Shown here: positions 18,257 to 26,540 of the stretch, piece after piece
How the letters are laid out: each line of letters starts with the position of its first letter
Position numbering within the stretch: the first letter of the stretch is position 1
Assembly: GCA_963748295.1 (NCBI GenBank)
Contig: CAVVIH010000006.1
Location: forward strand, 1,550,001-1,614,000
Direction: 5' to 3'
Source: CAVVIH01 sp963748295
GTDB taxonomy: Bacteria; Acidobacteriota; Vicinamibacteria; Vicinamibacterales; 2-12-FULL-66-21
Length of the DNA: 64,000 nucleotides
Notes under the pieces: model-generated
Database searches by the model: none
Told to the model about the DNA's origin: nothing
Seen by the model: the letters and a program-made list of their open reading frames with translations, nothing else
Position numbers and translations under genes: made by a program

Positions 18257-18541
18257 TGCTTGCGGTCGTCCGGACCGGCGCGGACGCGTATGGCATGAAC
18301 GTCCGGCGCGAGATCGAAAGCGTGACGAAGCGCAGATCTTGCGATCGGCGCGATCTACGCAACGCTCGACCGGCTGGAGGCCAAGGGGCTCGTCGCGTCG
18401 ACGCGCTCGACCGGCAGAGACAGCACGTCGCGGCGGATCTTCGCCGTGACGGCTGCAGGCGCACGAGCGCTGGCGGATACGCGCACCGCGCGCGAGCGGC
18501 TCTGGACAGGCGTCAAGCTTCCGGGACTCCGCCGCACCTGA
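18229..18541 (+). CDS. PadR-family regulator, one frameshift
   Basis: Starts MLGSLEEQVMLAVVRTG at 18229 and ends with a TGA at 18539-18541. The winged-helix core is YGMNVRREIESVTKR followed, after one extra A near 18341-18345, by DLAIGAIYATLDRLEAKGLV (the recognition helix and wing) and then RRIFAVTAAGARAL. Restored length is about 104 residues. PadR proteins are dimeric repressors that respond to small ligands and typically sit next to the permease they control; here the gene follows the permease. The single shift belongs to the same error-rich patch as the permease. Confidence 0.7.
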
Positions 18542-18553
18542 TCGACGCCGCTG

Positions 18554-18757
18554 TCAGTGCGACAGCCCGCGCGCTTCGTCATACATGCTCTCGAGCGCCC
18601 GGGCCTGGCGGCGGAGATCGAAGCGTTCCCGGGCGTGGATCGCTGCGGCGCGGCTCATCGACGTCCACAGCGGATCTCGCGGTAAATCGCAACGGCTGGG
18701 GTCGAAGACTGCCCGGACCAGGTCATGGGGACGGTGCACGATCAGCAAACCTCGCAC
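18554..18757 (-). pseudogene. Remnant of a GT4-type glycosyltransferase C-terminus
   Basis: A 67-residue open frame whose sequence reads like the last part of a family 4 glycosyltransferase: GLLIVHRPHDLVRAVFDP resembles the nucleotide-sugar loop followed by the per-residue range, and HARERFDLRRQARALESMY resembles the terminal R-E-R-F-x-W/L helix that ends these enzymes. Nothing upstream continues the domain, because the aminopeptidase gene ends seven bases away. It is probably a decayed fragment. Similarity is judged by eye only. Confidence 0.4.
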
Positions 18758-18764
18758 CGTTTTT

Positions 18765-19733
18765 CTACAGACCTTCGATCAGGAAGCGCCCGTCGTTCAT
18801 GATCTGACGATCGTCGAACCACACGCTGGGCTGCTGAACCAGTCCGTCGAGATGGCTGGCGACCCCGATATTACCGCCCATCGACTTGTTGTCGCCGAAG
18901 GCGATGTGGATCGTCCCCATCACCTTTTCGTCTTCCAGGATCACGCCGATCAGCGTCGCGCGATCGTTGGTGCCGATGCCGAACTCGGCGACGTTGCGGC
19001 CGTCGCGGCCGTGCGGCGCGAGCAGCGCGACGAGCTTCTCCGCTTCCTGCCCTCCGGTGATGTCGGTCGCGTAGCCTTTTTCAACGACGATGCGAATGGG
19101 CTGTGACGTCACGCCAACGCCGGCCATGGAACCGTCCACCACGACGACGCCTTCGGAGAGATTCTCGAGCGGCGCGAGATAGGCTTCCCCGGTCGGAAGG
19201 TTGCCCCACTGGCCGCGTGCGCGAAACAACCCGCTGCTCGCGTGCGCGCGCCGGCCGGCGACAGGCATGACGATGTCGGTCCCGGCGGGCGCCGTCACAC
19301 GAATTGTCGAGGTCTTCTCCAACAACGCGCACAGGCGGTGGGTGCGCTCCGCGATCCGGTGATAGTCGGCGTTCATGCACCGGATCATGATGTCCTCGGT
19401 GACGCCCGGCAGCGTGCCGACGCGTGCCCCGGCGGCGGTCGCGGCGCGCCGCGCGTTGGTGTGGGTCAGCGATTTCGACGTCGGACAGAGGACGACGTCC
19501 GCCTTCGCCATCATCTCGGCGACAAACGCCGGCGGCTCCTCGCCGTTGCTGCGCCGCGGCAGCATCTCGACCATGAGCACCTCGTGGCCGAGTTCCGTGG
19601 CCGCGCGCTGAAGCGCATACGCGATCGAGCGGAGCGGCTCGTCGGTCACGATCAGAATGTTCTCGCCCCGCTGCGCGCCCATGCAGTCGCGGATGGCGAT
19701 CGTGGATGCGGATAGCAGCTCTGATGAAATCAC
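18765..19733 (-). CDS. M29/AmpS-like aminopeptidase family protein
   Basis: A 322-residue protein when started at the GTG at 19733, which has GGGAGAG a few bases upstream; a start ten codons earlier would run into CACCAAT simple repeats. Recognisable segments are NILIVTDEPLRSIAYAL near the N-terminus, NLPTGEAYLAPLE (about 190), AEFGIGTND (about 262), and HIAFGDNKSMGGN (about 289). The E of PTGE, the E of AEFGIG, and the H/D of HIAFGDN correspond to metal-binding positions in this superfamily, which also includes 2,5-dihydroxypyridine dioxygenase (NicX). A peptidase role is the usual assignment but a ring-cleaving enzyme cannot be excluded. It is divergent from an oligopeptide transporter gene, which favours peptide use. 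Confidence 0.7.
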   Translation of the reverse strand: MISSELLSASTIAIRDCMGAQRGENILIVTDEPLRSIAYALQRAATELGHEVLMVEMLPRRSNGEEPPAFVAEMMAKADVVLCPTSKSLTHTNARRAATAAGARVGTLPGVTEDIMIRCMNADYHRIAERTHRLCALLEKTSTIRVTAPAGTDIVMPVAGRRAHASSGLFRARGQWGNLPTGEAYLAPLENLSEGVVVVDGSMAGVGVTSQPIRIVVEKGYATDITGGQEAEKLVALLAPHGRDGRNVAEFGIGTNDRATLIGVILEDEKVMGTIHIAFGDNKSMGGNIGVASHLDGLVQQPSVWFDDRQIMNDGRFLIEGL

Positions 19734-19740
19734 AAATCTC

Positions 19741-19776
19741 TCCCACCAATCACCAATCACCATTCACCAATCACAG
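19741..19776. repeat. CACCAATCACCAATCAC simple repeat in a divergent gap
   Basis: Four or five imperfect copies of TCACCAA/TCACCAT lie between the divergent aminopeptidase and OPT transporter genes. The arrangement could carry regulator half-sites but shows no dyad. Confidence 0.5.
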
Positions 19777-19793
19777 ATTAGAATGTCGTCGCC

Positions 19794-21689
19794 ATGCCGT
19801 CGAGTCGCGCTGTCGTGGATGCTCCCATCGCCGAGTTCACGCTGAAGGCGGTCGTCGCCGGAGTCCTGCTCGGCATCGTGTTCGGCGCCGCCAACGCCTA
19901 TCTCGGCCTGCGCGTCGGCTTGACGGTCTCGGCGTCGATTCCGGCTGCCGTCATGACCGTCGCCGTGTTCCGGCTGTTTCGCGCACAGGGAACGATTCTC
20001 GAGGCCAACCTGTCGCAGACAATCGGCTCGGCGTCCACGTCGCTCGCGAGCGGAACGATCTTCACCATCCCCGCGCTGTTCATGTGGAACATGGTACCGC
20101 CGTATCTGCAGGTCGTGGTCCTGAGCTTTCTCGGCGCCGTGCTGGGCCTCGCCGCCATGATCCCGCTGCGCCGGCTGCTCGTCGTGCAGGGCCACGAGGA
20201 GCTCGCCTATCCGGAAGGCACCGCGTGCGCCGAGGTGCTGCGGGCAACGTCCGGCGGCTCCTCGGCGAGCGCGTGGATATTCAGGGGGATGGCCCTCGGC
20301 GCCGCGATCAAGCTGGCGATTTCGATCGCGTTCCTCTCACCGTCGAGCGTGCATACGCTCGTCCCGTTCCTGCCGAAGGCGGAGCTGGCGATCGAGCTCG
20401 CGCCGGCGCTCCTTGGTGTGGGCTTCATTCTCGGCTACCGGCAGTCGGGCGTTCTCGTCTCGGGTTCGCTCGTCTCTGCGGTCGTCCTGACGCCGCTCAT
20501 CGCGATCACGGGCGCCGCGCTCATCGCGCCGCTTCCTCCCGAACCGGCGCGCCTGATCGCCGAGATGAGCGCCAACGAAATCTGGTCGCGCTATGTCCGC
20601 TATGTCGGCGCCGGCGCCGTCGCGGCGGGAGGGATCATCACGGTCGTGAAGGCGCTGCCGAGCATGGCGGCCGCATTCCTCGCCGTCGCGCGCGGGATGA
20701 AAGCCACGACCGACGACGGACGCCCGGCGCTCCAGCCGCGAACCGATCGCGATCTGCCCGGGTCCTTCGTCGCCGGCGCGATCATCTTCGTCGTCGGCGT
20801 GGCGGCACTCGTCCCCGGTGTGTTTGCCGGAGACATGGGGCCTGGGCAGCGCGCCGTGTGTGCCGCCGGCGTCGGCGTATTCGGCATCCTCTTCGTCGCC
20901 GTCGCCGCCCGCATCGTCGGCATCGTCGGCGTGTCGTCGCAGCCGACGTCGGGGATCACGCTGATCACGCTGCTCGGCGTCGCGTCGGTGTTCGCCGCGG
21001 CCGGCTGGACCGACGACTCCGCGCGCGCGGCCGTGCTGACGGTCGGCACCATCGTCGCAGTCGCCGCCTCGAAGGCTGGCGACATCTCGCAGGATCTGAA
21101 GACCGGCTATCTGGTCGGCGCGACGCCGGCACGGCAGCAGTTCGGTCAGCTGATTGGCGCATCGTTCGCGTGCTGGGCGGTGGCCGGAACGGTCATCCTG
21201 CTCGGCAGCGTGTACACCTTCGGGTCACGCGACATACCGGCGCCACAGGCAACGCTGATGAAGACGATCATCGAGGGCGTGCTGGCGGGCGCGTTGCCGT
21301 GGGGACTCGTGCTGTCAGGCGCCGGTCTCGCGGTTGCGGCGTTTCTCTGCAGCGTCTCGCCGCTCGCGTTCGCCATCGGCGTCTACCTGCCGCTGTCGAC
21401 GATGGCGGCAATTTTCATGGGCGGCTGTGTCCGAGCGTTCGCCGAACGCGGCACGAAGGCGGGAGCGAACAAGGCAGGGGCCGATGCCGGAATCCTTGCC
21501 GCGTCGGGACTGGTCGCGGGCGAGGGACTGGCTGGCGTTCTGGTCGCCGGCCTGGTCGCCGCGCAGCTGGTGCCGCGATCGACGACGCCGCGTTTGACGG
21601 GTGTCGCCGGGGATGTCGCGGTCGTCGTGATGCTCGTCGCGGTCGCGGTGTTCCTGTATCGAGCAGCGCGGGATGCGGATCGGCGCTGA
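19794..21689 (+). CDS. OPT-family oligopeptide transporter
   Basis: A 631-residue inner-membrane protein with about 15 hydrophobic segments. The N-terminus FTLKAVVAGVLLGIVFGAANAY, the segment NLSQTIGSASTSLASG, the motif EELAYPEGTACAEVLRA (about 138-154), and GDISQDLKTGYLVGATP (about 430-446) are diagnostic of the bacterial OPT/YSL branch. These carriers take up small peptides or metal-chelate conjugates by proton symport. It is divergent from the aminopeptidase gene, so uptake followed by hydrolysis of peptides is a reasonable pairing. No strong Shine-Dalgarno site precedes the ATG. Confidence 0.9.
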   Translation: MPSSRAVVDAPIAEFTLKAVVAGVLLGIVFGAANAYLGLRVGLTVSASIPAAVMTVAVFRLFRAQGTILEANLSQTIGSASTSLASGTIFTIPALFMWNMVPPYLQVVVLSFLGAVLGLAAMIPLRRLLVVQGHEELAYPEGTACAEVLRATSGGSSASAWIFRGMALGAAIKLAISIAFLSPSSVHTLVPFLPKAELAIELAPALLGVGFILGYRQSGVLVSGSLVSAVVLTPLIAITGAALIAPLPPEPARLIAEMSANEIWSRYVRYVGAGAVAAGGIITVVKALPSMAAAFLAVARGMKATTDDGRPALQPRTDRDLPGSFVAGAIIFVVGVAALVPGVFAGDMGPGQRAVCAAGVGVFGILFVAVAARIVGIVGVSSQPTSGITLITLLGVASVFAAAGWTDDSARAAVLTVGTIVAVAASKAGDISQDLKTGYLVGATPARQQFGQLIGASFACWAVAGTVILLGSVYTFGSRDIPAPQATLMKTIIEGVLAGALPWGLVLSGAGLAVAAFLCSVSPLAFAIGVYLPLSTMAAIFMGGCVRAFAERGTKAGANKAGADAGILAASGLVAGEGLAGVLVAGLVAAQLVPRSTTPRLTGVAGDVAVVVMLVAVAVFLYRAARDADRR

Positions 21690-21693
21690 GCGC

Positions 21694-21890
21694 GGTTACG
21701 CGGATTCACGCCGATCCTCTTTTTAAACGAAACGCGGATTCACGCAGGATCCTTGTTTGGACGAAACGCGGATTACACGCGGATCCTTCTTTGAACGAAA
21801 CGCGGATTCACGCGGATTCTTTTTGAACGAAACGCGGATTTCACGCGGATTCTTTTTGGATGAAACGCGGATTTTCGCCGATCTCCACCG
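21694..21890 (+). repeat. Left half of an inverted repeat array (about 35-bp units)
   Basis: Five to six degenerate direct repeats with the core GAAACGCGGATTCACGCGGAT followed by a short T-rich tail (CTTTTTGAAC-like); clear units begin near 21728, 21763, 21797, 21829 and 21862. The period is constant and there are no unique spacers. Transcripts of the array encode NADSRGF/NETRIHAD-like peptides only by accident. Confidence 0.7.
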
Positions 21891-21930
21891 ATCTCACCTC
21901 GCAACAATCGCACTGTCGTCAGATCAGCAG

Positions 21931-22178
21931 TCATCCGCGTCCCGTTTGAGATCGCAGATCCGCGTCGAGCCGCGTCCGGTGTGAGATCGCAATCCGCGTC
22001 GATCCGCGTTCCGTTTGAGATCGAAGATCCGCGGCAAATCCGCGTTTCGTTTGCGATCGCAAAATCCGCGACGATCCGCGTTCCGTGTGAGATCGAAGAT
22101 CCGTGTCGATCCGCGTTCCGTTGTGAGATCGCAAAAATCCGCGTCGATCCGCGTTCCGTTAAAGGCAAAATCCGCGTC
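21931..22178 (-). repeat. Right half of the inverted repeat array (about 35-bp units)
   Basis: Seven to eight units of ATCCGCGTCGATCCGCGTTC followed by CGTTTGAGATCGCA-like sequence, starting near 21932, 21957, 21991, 22027, 22064, 22099, 22137 and 22170. Read on the minus strand the core is GGAACGCGGATCGACGCGGA, matching the left half, so the two arrays face each other around 21,910. The last unit reaches the stop codon of the ligD-like gene. Confidence 0.7.
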
Positions 22179-23399
22179 CTACTCCTCGGCGGGGCGCAGG
22201 TCTGGCGGAACGTGCTGCAGGTTGATGCGGATCCGCGTCCAGGTCGTGTGGCGCCCGCGCATGGCGTCGACGAGAACATCGGCGGGTTCGAGGTGCGCCG
22301 CTGCCTCGGGATGGCGTTCGCGCCAGCGCTCGAGGCCGGCCAGCGCATCCTCTTTCCGGTCGGCCCGGCTGACCTCGATGAGTGGATGCTTGCTCACGCG
22401 CCGTCGGCTTGGCTGCACGCGCGGAGGCTCCGAGGCCTGCTTCCTGTAGTGCGGAGGCCACGGCGCGTCGCCGAGCCCCTCGCGCTCGTCGCGCGCGGCG
22501 ACCTCGAGAAGCTTTTCGATCGAGCACGGGCTGCGGTCCATGTCCGCATGCCGATCGCCCACCCGCTCGAAACGCGCCGGCATCGTCGACAGCGTGAAGT
22601 CGTGCGGATCGCAGTCGGGAACCTCGTCCCAGGTGAGCGGCGCGGAGACGCGCGCGTCGGCGGTGGGCCGCACGGAGTAGGCCGCGGCAATCGTCCGATC
22701 CTTGGCGTTCTGGTTGTAGTCGAGGAACACGCCGTGCCGCTCCTCCTTCCACCACTTGCTCGTCGCCAGCGCCGGCGCCCGGCGTTCCACTTCGCGCGCG
22801 AAAGCCAGCGCCGCCCGCCGCACCTGATCGAAGCCCCAGGCGCGCTCGATGCGCACGTAGACGTGCATGCCTCGCGAGCCTGACGTTTTCGGCCAGCCGA
22901 CGAGGCCGAAATCGGTCAACGCCGCGTGCACGACCTGCGCGACTTCGCGCACCTGGCTCCAGGCGACGCCCGGCACCGGATCGAGATCGACGCGCAGCTC
23001 GTCGGGATGATCGAGATCCTCTGCGCGCACCGGGTGCGGATGCAGCTCGAGGCAGGCCAGGTTGGCCATCCACGCGAGCGCCGCGGCGTCGCGCGGCACC
23101 ATTTCTTCGGCGGTTCGTCCGGACGGGAACCGCAGCGCGACCACTTCAATCCAGGACGGTCGGGACTGCGGCGCGCGCTTCTGGTAGAAGAACTCGCCCT
23201 TGATGCCGTTGGGGTACCTGACGAGCACGTTGGGCCGCCCGCCGGCCGCGCGCAGCGCTCCGGTGGCAACGCTCATGTAGTAGCGCGCGAGGTCGAGTTT
23301 GGTATGGCCGGCCTCGGGAAACAGCACCTTCTTCGGGTTCGTGATGGGCACGTCCTGCCCGCCAGCCGAGATGATTTCGCGGTCGTCGTTCTTCGCCAT
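22179..23399 (-). CDS. ligD: Stand-alone LigD-type DNA polymerase/primase
   Basis: A 406-residue protein of the archaeo-eukaryotic primase superfamily, matching the polymerase domain of bacterial LigD. Visible signatures are ITNPKKVLFPEAGHTKLDLARYY at the N-terminus, the metal-binding pair in LRVDLDPVP (about 135-143), the nucleotide-binding PKTSGSRGMHVYVRI (about 168-182) and the third acidic site in LTWDEVPDCDPHDFTL (about 250-265). The ligase and phosphoesterase domains are absent, and no ku or ligase gene is in the window. The C-terminal 110 residues after the polymerase are arginine-rich and variable. It likely fills gaps or adds ribonucleotides during end joining. It is convergent with the OPT gene across the repeat array. 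Confidence 0.85.
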   Translation of the reverse strand: MAKNDDREIISAGGQDVPITNPKKVLFPEAGHTKLDLARYYMSVATGALRAAGGRPNVLVRYPNGIKGEFFYQKRAPQSRPSWIEVVALRFPSGRTAEEMVPRDAAALAWMANLACLELHPHPVRAEDLDHPDELRVDLDPVPGVAWSQVREVAQVVHAALTDFGLVGWPKTSGSRGMHVYVRIERAWGFDQVRRAALAFAREVERRAPALATSKWWKEERHGVFLDYNQNAKDRTIAAAYSVRPTADARVSAPLTWDEVPDCDPHDFTLSTMPARFERVGDRHADMDRSPCSIEKLLEVAARDEREGLGDAPWPPHYRKQASEPPRVQPSRRRVSKHPLIEVSRADRKEDALAGLERWRERHPEAAAHLEPADVLVDAMRGRHTTWTRIRINLQHVPPDLRPAEE

Positions 23400-23445
23400 A
23401 CGTCGAGGTTCACCCGATCATATCCGTCAGCTATGATCGATTGCT

Positions 23446-24684
23446 GTGCCTGCGCTCGATCCCCAGCACGAGGCCGTAAACGCGGTCTATCTCTCTGATT
23501 CGCGGCGGGTGCTCGCCACGCTGATCCGTCTTCTCGGCGACTTCGACGCCGCCGAGGAGGCGATGCACGAAGCGTTCAGGGCGGCGCTCGAGCAATGGCC
23601 GCGCGACGGCGTGCCGGCGAATCCGCGCGCCTGGCTGGTGTCGACCGGACGCTTCAAGGCGATCGACGCGATCCGCCGGCAGGCACGGTTCGACGAGCTG
23701 GGCGACGATACCGACGTCGCGGTGATCGACGCGTCGGCCTGGGCCGATCCGGAGAGCGTCGAGGATGACCGCCTTCGGCTGATCTTCACGTGCTGCCACC
23801 CGGCGCTCTCACCGGACGCGCAGGTGGCGCTGACGCTGCGCGAAGTGTGCGGCCTCACCACCGAAGAGATCGCCCGCGCGTTTCTGACGCCGGCGCCGAC
23901 GCTCGCGCAGCGGATCGTCCGCGCCAAGGCGAAGATCCGGGACGCGAAGATCCCTTACCAGGTCCCGTCGCAGGCGGAGCTGCCGGAACGGCTCGACGCG
24001 GTCCTGCGCGTGATCTACCTTGTGTTCAACGAGGGCTATGCGGCTTCGTCCGGCGCGACACTGACGCGGCACGACGTTTCAGCCGAGGCGATCCGGTTAG
24101 GGCGGCTCCTGGTCGAGCTGCTGGCCGAACCCGAAGCGCTCGGCCTGCTCGCGCTGATGCTGCTGCACGAGTCGCGGCGCACGGCGCGCTCCTCACCCTC
24201 CGGAGAGGTGGTGCTGCTCGAGGATCAGGACCGTTCGCTGTGGAACCGCGAGCAGATCGCGGAGGGTGTTCCGCTCGTCGAGCGCGCGCTCGCGTCCCGA
24301 CGGTTCGGTCCTTACACGCTGCAGGCGGCGATCTCGGCCGTGCACGCCGAGGCGCCGACCGCGGCGGCAACCGACTGGGCCGAAATCGTCGGCCTTTACG
24401 ATGCGCTCCTGAGACTCGACCCCTCGCCGGTCATTGAGCTCAATCGCGCGGTCGCCGTAGCCATGCGGGACGGACCCGAGCCCGGGCTCCGGCTGGTCGA
24501 CGCCATCCTGAAGCGTGGTGATTTGCTCGAATACCGGCTGGCGCACGCGGCGCGCGCCGAGCTGTGCCGGCGGCTGGGCCGTACTGCCGAGGCGAAAGCC
24601 TCTTTTGAACGCGCGCTCGCGCTGTCGCGGCAGGAACCGGAGCGCCGGTTCCTGGAAAAACGTCTGGCCGAACTGTCAATCTGA
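23446..24684 (+). CDS. ECF RNA polymerase sigma factor with long C-terminal helical extension (ECF42 type)
   Basis: A 412-residue sigma factor starting at GTG. Sigma region 2 is at about 10-75 (ATLIRLLGDFDAAEEAMHEA, then NPRAWLVSTGRFKAIDAIRR), region 4 at about 110-165 (ALTLREVCGLTTEEIARAFL, then TPAPTLAQRIVRAKAKIR). The remaining 240 residues are a TPR-like helical domain with SVVELNRAVAVA-type signature (here PVIELNRAVAVAM) typical of this group. There is no anti-sigma gene; in this group the extension itself is thought to control activity. The gene is followed by a YCII/DGPF protein, the usual genomic partner, which supports the assignment. Confidence 0.9.
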   Translation: MPALDPQHEAVNAVYLSDSRRVLATLIRLLGDFDAAEEAMHEAFRAALEQWPRDGVPANPRAWLVSTGRFKAIDAIRRQARFDELGDDTDVAVIDASAWADPESVEDDRLRLIFTCCHPALSPDAQVALTLREVCGLTTEEIARAFLTPAPTLAQRIVRAKAKIRDAKIPYQVPSQAELPERLDAVLRVIYLVFNEGYAASSGATLTRHDVSAEAIRLGRLLVELLAEPEALGLLALMLLHESRRTARSSPSGEVVLLEDQDRSLWNREQIAEGVPLVERALASRRFGPYTLQAAISAVHAEAPTAAATDWAEIVGLYDALLRLDPSPVIELNRAVAVAMRDGPEPGLRLVDAILKRGDLLEYRLAHAARAELCRRLGRTAEAKASFERALALSRQEPERRFLEKRLAELSI

Positions 24685-24727
24685 GGCCAGTGTCGAATAG
24701 GACACGCCCCGAACGATTAATAACCAT

Positions 24728-25060
24728 ATGAAGTACCTGTGCCTGGTCTACCTCGATGAGCGGAAGCTGTCCGACATACCGGATCGGGAATGCGCCGACT
24801 ATGCGGACGGGCTGCGCCAGCGCGGCACCCTCGTGGCCGCCGAGCCGCTGTTTCCCACCGAAACCGCGACGACCGTCCGCGTCCGGAACGGGATGGTGTC
24901 GGTGACCGACGGCCCGTTCGCGGAAACGAAAGAGCAGCTCGCGGGCTTCTACCTCATCGAAGCCCGCGATCTGAATGACGCGATTCACGTCGCGGCGAAG
25001 ATCCCGCCGGCACGGGAGGGCAGCATCGAGGTGCGCCCGGTCAGGGAACTGAACGTCTGA
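24728..25060 (+). CDS. YCII-related (DGPF) protein
   Basis: A 110-residue protein with the YCII fold: KYLCLVYLDE at the start and the diagnostic DGPFAETKEQ (about 59-68) followed by GFYLIEARDLNDAI. The family is a dimeric ferredoxin-like fold; catalytic function is mostly unknown. It lies 43 bases after an ECF42-type sigma factor, the standard pairing across many phyla, where the DGPF gene is the presumed main target or sensor partner. Together with the next two genes it forms a same-strand cluster. Confidence 0.9.
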   Translation: MKYLCLVYLDERKLSDIPDRECADYADGLRQRGTLVAAEPLFPTETATTVRVRNGMVSVTDGPFAETKEQLAGFYLIEARDLNDAIHVAAKIPPAREGSIEVRPVRELNV

Positions 25061-25074
25061 CAGGAGATTCGACG

Positions 25075-26190
25075 ATGAGCGCTGTACGTGTTCTGGTTGG
25101 CACGAAGAAGGGGGCATTCATCCTGACGTCCGACGGCAAACGACAGAAGTGGGACGTGAACGGGCCCCACTTCGGCGGATGGGAGATGTACCACCTCAAA
25201 GGATCGCCGGCGGATCCCAACCGCATCTACGCGTCCCAATCCACCGGCTGGTTCGGGCAGCTGCTCCAGCGATCGAATGACGGCGGCAGGACGTGGGAGC
25301 CGGTCGGCAACAAGTTCGTGTACGACGGCGAGCCCGGCACGCACACCTGGTACGACGGGACGCCGCACCCATGGGAGTTCAAGCGCGTCTGGCATCTCGA
25401 ACCGTCGCTGAAGGATCCCGACGTGGTGTATGCCGGCGTCGAAGACGCGGCGCTGTTCCGGACGACGGATGGCGGCCAGAGCTGGCACGAGCTGCCAGGA
25501 CTGCGCAATCACGGTACGGGATCGAAGTGGCAGCCTGGCGCCGGGGGCCTGTGTCTGCACACGATCCTGCTCGATCCCGTCCAGCGCGATCGGATGTTCA
25601 TTGCCATCTCGGCGGCCGGCGCCTTCAGGACGGATGATGGCGGGAAGTCGTGGCAGGCGATCAATCAGGGCCTGCGATCGGAATACATTCCCGATCCGGC
25701 AGCCGAGGTCGGCCATTGTGTGCACCGCATCGCGATGCACCGCTCGAAGCCCGACGTGCTGTTCATGCAGAAGCACTGGGATGTGATGCGGACCGACAAT
25801 GCCGGCGCGTCCTGGCGGGAAGTGAGCGGCAATCTGCCCAGCGATTTCGGGTTCGTCATCGACGTGCACGCGCACGAACCCGAAACGATTTACGTCGTGC
25901 CGATCAAGAGCGATTCCGAACACTATCCGCCCGACGGCAAGCTGCGCGTCTACCGCAGCCGCACCGGCGGCGACGACTGGGAAGCGCTGACCACCGGGCT
26001 GCCGCAGAGCGACTGTTACGTCAACGTCCTGCGCGATGCGATGGCAATCGACTCGCTCGACAAGTGCGGGGTCTACTTCGGCACGACCGGCGGCCAGGTG
26101 TACGCCTCGGCGGATGCCGGCGACACGTGGGCGCCGATCGTTCGTGACCTGCCGGCGGTGCTCTCGGTCGAGGTCCAGACGCTCACATGA
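25075..26190 (+). CDS. BNR/Asp-box beta-propeller protein
   Basis: A 371-residue protein with six Asp-box-like repeats: NDGGRTW, TDGGQSW, TDDGGKSW, TDNAGASW, TGGDDW and ADAGDTW at roughly 65, 126, 185, 242, 300 and 346. Such repeats build a six- or seven-bladed propeller as in sialidases and VPS10-like proteins. The sialidase arginine triad cannot be identified by eye, so an enzymatic role is not claimed. There is no signal peptide. It starts 14 bases after the YCII gene and overlaps the MoaD-like gene by four bases, so the propeller and the small GG-ending protein are co-expressed. Confidence 0.8.
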   Translation: MSAVRVLVGTKKGAFILTSDGKRQKWDVNGPHFGGWEMYHLKGSPADPNRIYASQSTGWFGQLLQRSNDGGRTWEPVGNKFVYDGEPGTHTWYDGTPHPWEFKRVWHLEPSLKDPDVVYAGVEDAALFRTTDGGQSWHELPGLRNHGTGSKWQPGAGGLCLHTILLDPVQRDRMFIAISAAGAFRTDDGGKSWQAINQGLRSEYIPDPAAEVGHCVHRIAMHRSKPDVLFMQKHWDVMRTDNAGASWREVSGNLPSDFGFVIDVHAHEPETIYVVPIKSDSEHYPPDGKLRVYRSRTGGDDWEALTTGLPQSDCYVNVLRDAMAIDSLDKCGVYFGTTGGQVYASADAGDTWAPIVRDLPAVLSVEVQTLT

Positions 26191-26483
26191 TCAAGGTGGT
26201 CCTGCCGGCGCACCTTCAGAACCTCGCCCGCGTCGGCGCCGAGGTGGAACTGCGCGTGGACGGACCGGTCACGCAGCGAACGGTCCTCGACGCGCTCGAA
26301 GCCGCGTACCCGATGCTCTCCGGTACGATCCGCGACCACACGACGCTGCGCCGGCGCCCCTTCGTGCGCTTCTTCGCATGCGAAGAGGACCTGTCGAACC
26401 TGTCCATCGACGCGGCGCTGCCCGAAGCGGTTGCGACGGGGAAAGAGCCGTTCCTGATCATCGGGGCAATCGCCGGGGGATAG
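26187..26483 (+). CDS. MoaD/ThiS-family ubiquitin-like protein
   Basis: A 98-residue beta-grasp protein that begins MIKVVLPAHLQNLA and ends in GAIAGG. The C-terminal Gly-Gly is the site of adenylation and thiocarboxylate or conjugate formation in this family. Usual MoaD length is 80-95 residues. No MoaE, ThiG or E1-like gene is nearby. It overlaps the BNR-propeller gene (ATGA), a pairing that suggests a protein-modifier or sulfur-carrier role linked to that propeller; this is inference. Confidence 0.8.
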   Translation: MIKVVLPAHLQNLARVGAEVELRVDGPVTQRTVLDALEAAYPMLSGTIRDHTTLRRRPFVRFFACEEDLSNLSIDAALPEAVATGKEPFLIIGAIAGG

Positions 26484-26500
26484 ATTTCCGTCAGGTACTC

Positions 26501-26530
26501 TTGACAATCAAGATGTGACAATCATAAGGT
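26501..26530 (+). promoter_or_regulatory. Promoter of the PadR-permease pair with a tandem 9-base repeat
   Basis: TTGACA at 26501-26506 and TAAGGT at 26525-26530 with an 18-base spacer form a plausible sigma-70 promoter. TGACAATCA occurs twice in direct orientation (26502-26510 and 26516-26524), exactly filling the promoter, so it is a candidate operator for the PadR gene that follows. Confidence 0.5.
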
Positions 26531-26540
26531 ACAAGCCGCG

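Noticed and set aside
19706..21826. Alternative frame over the OPT transporter
   Set aside because: Arginine-rich shadow; the OPT frame has clear family motifs and membrane segments.
21694..22178. CRISPR array
   Set aside because: The units are degenerate, contiguous and reversed halfway, with no unique spacers and no cas genes.
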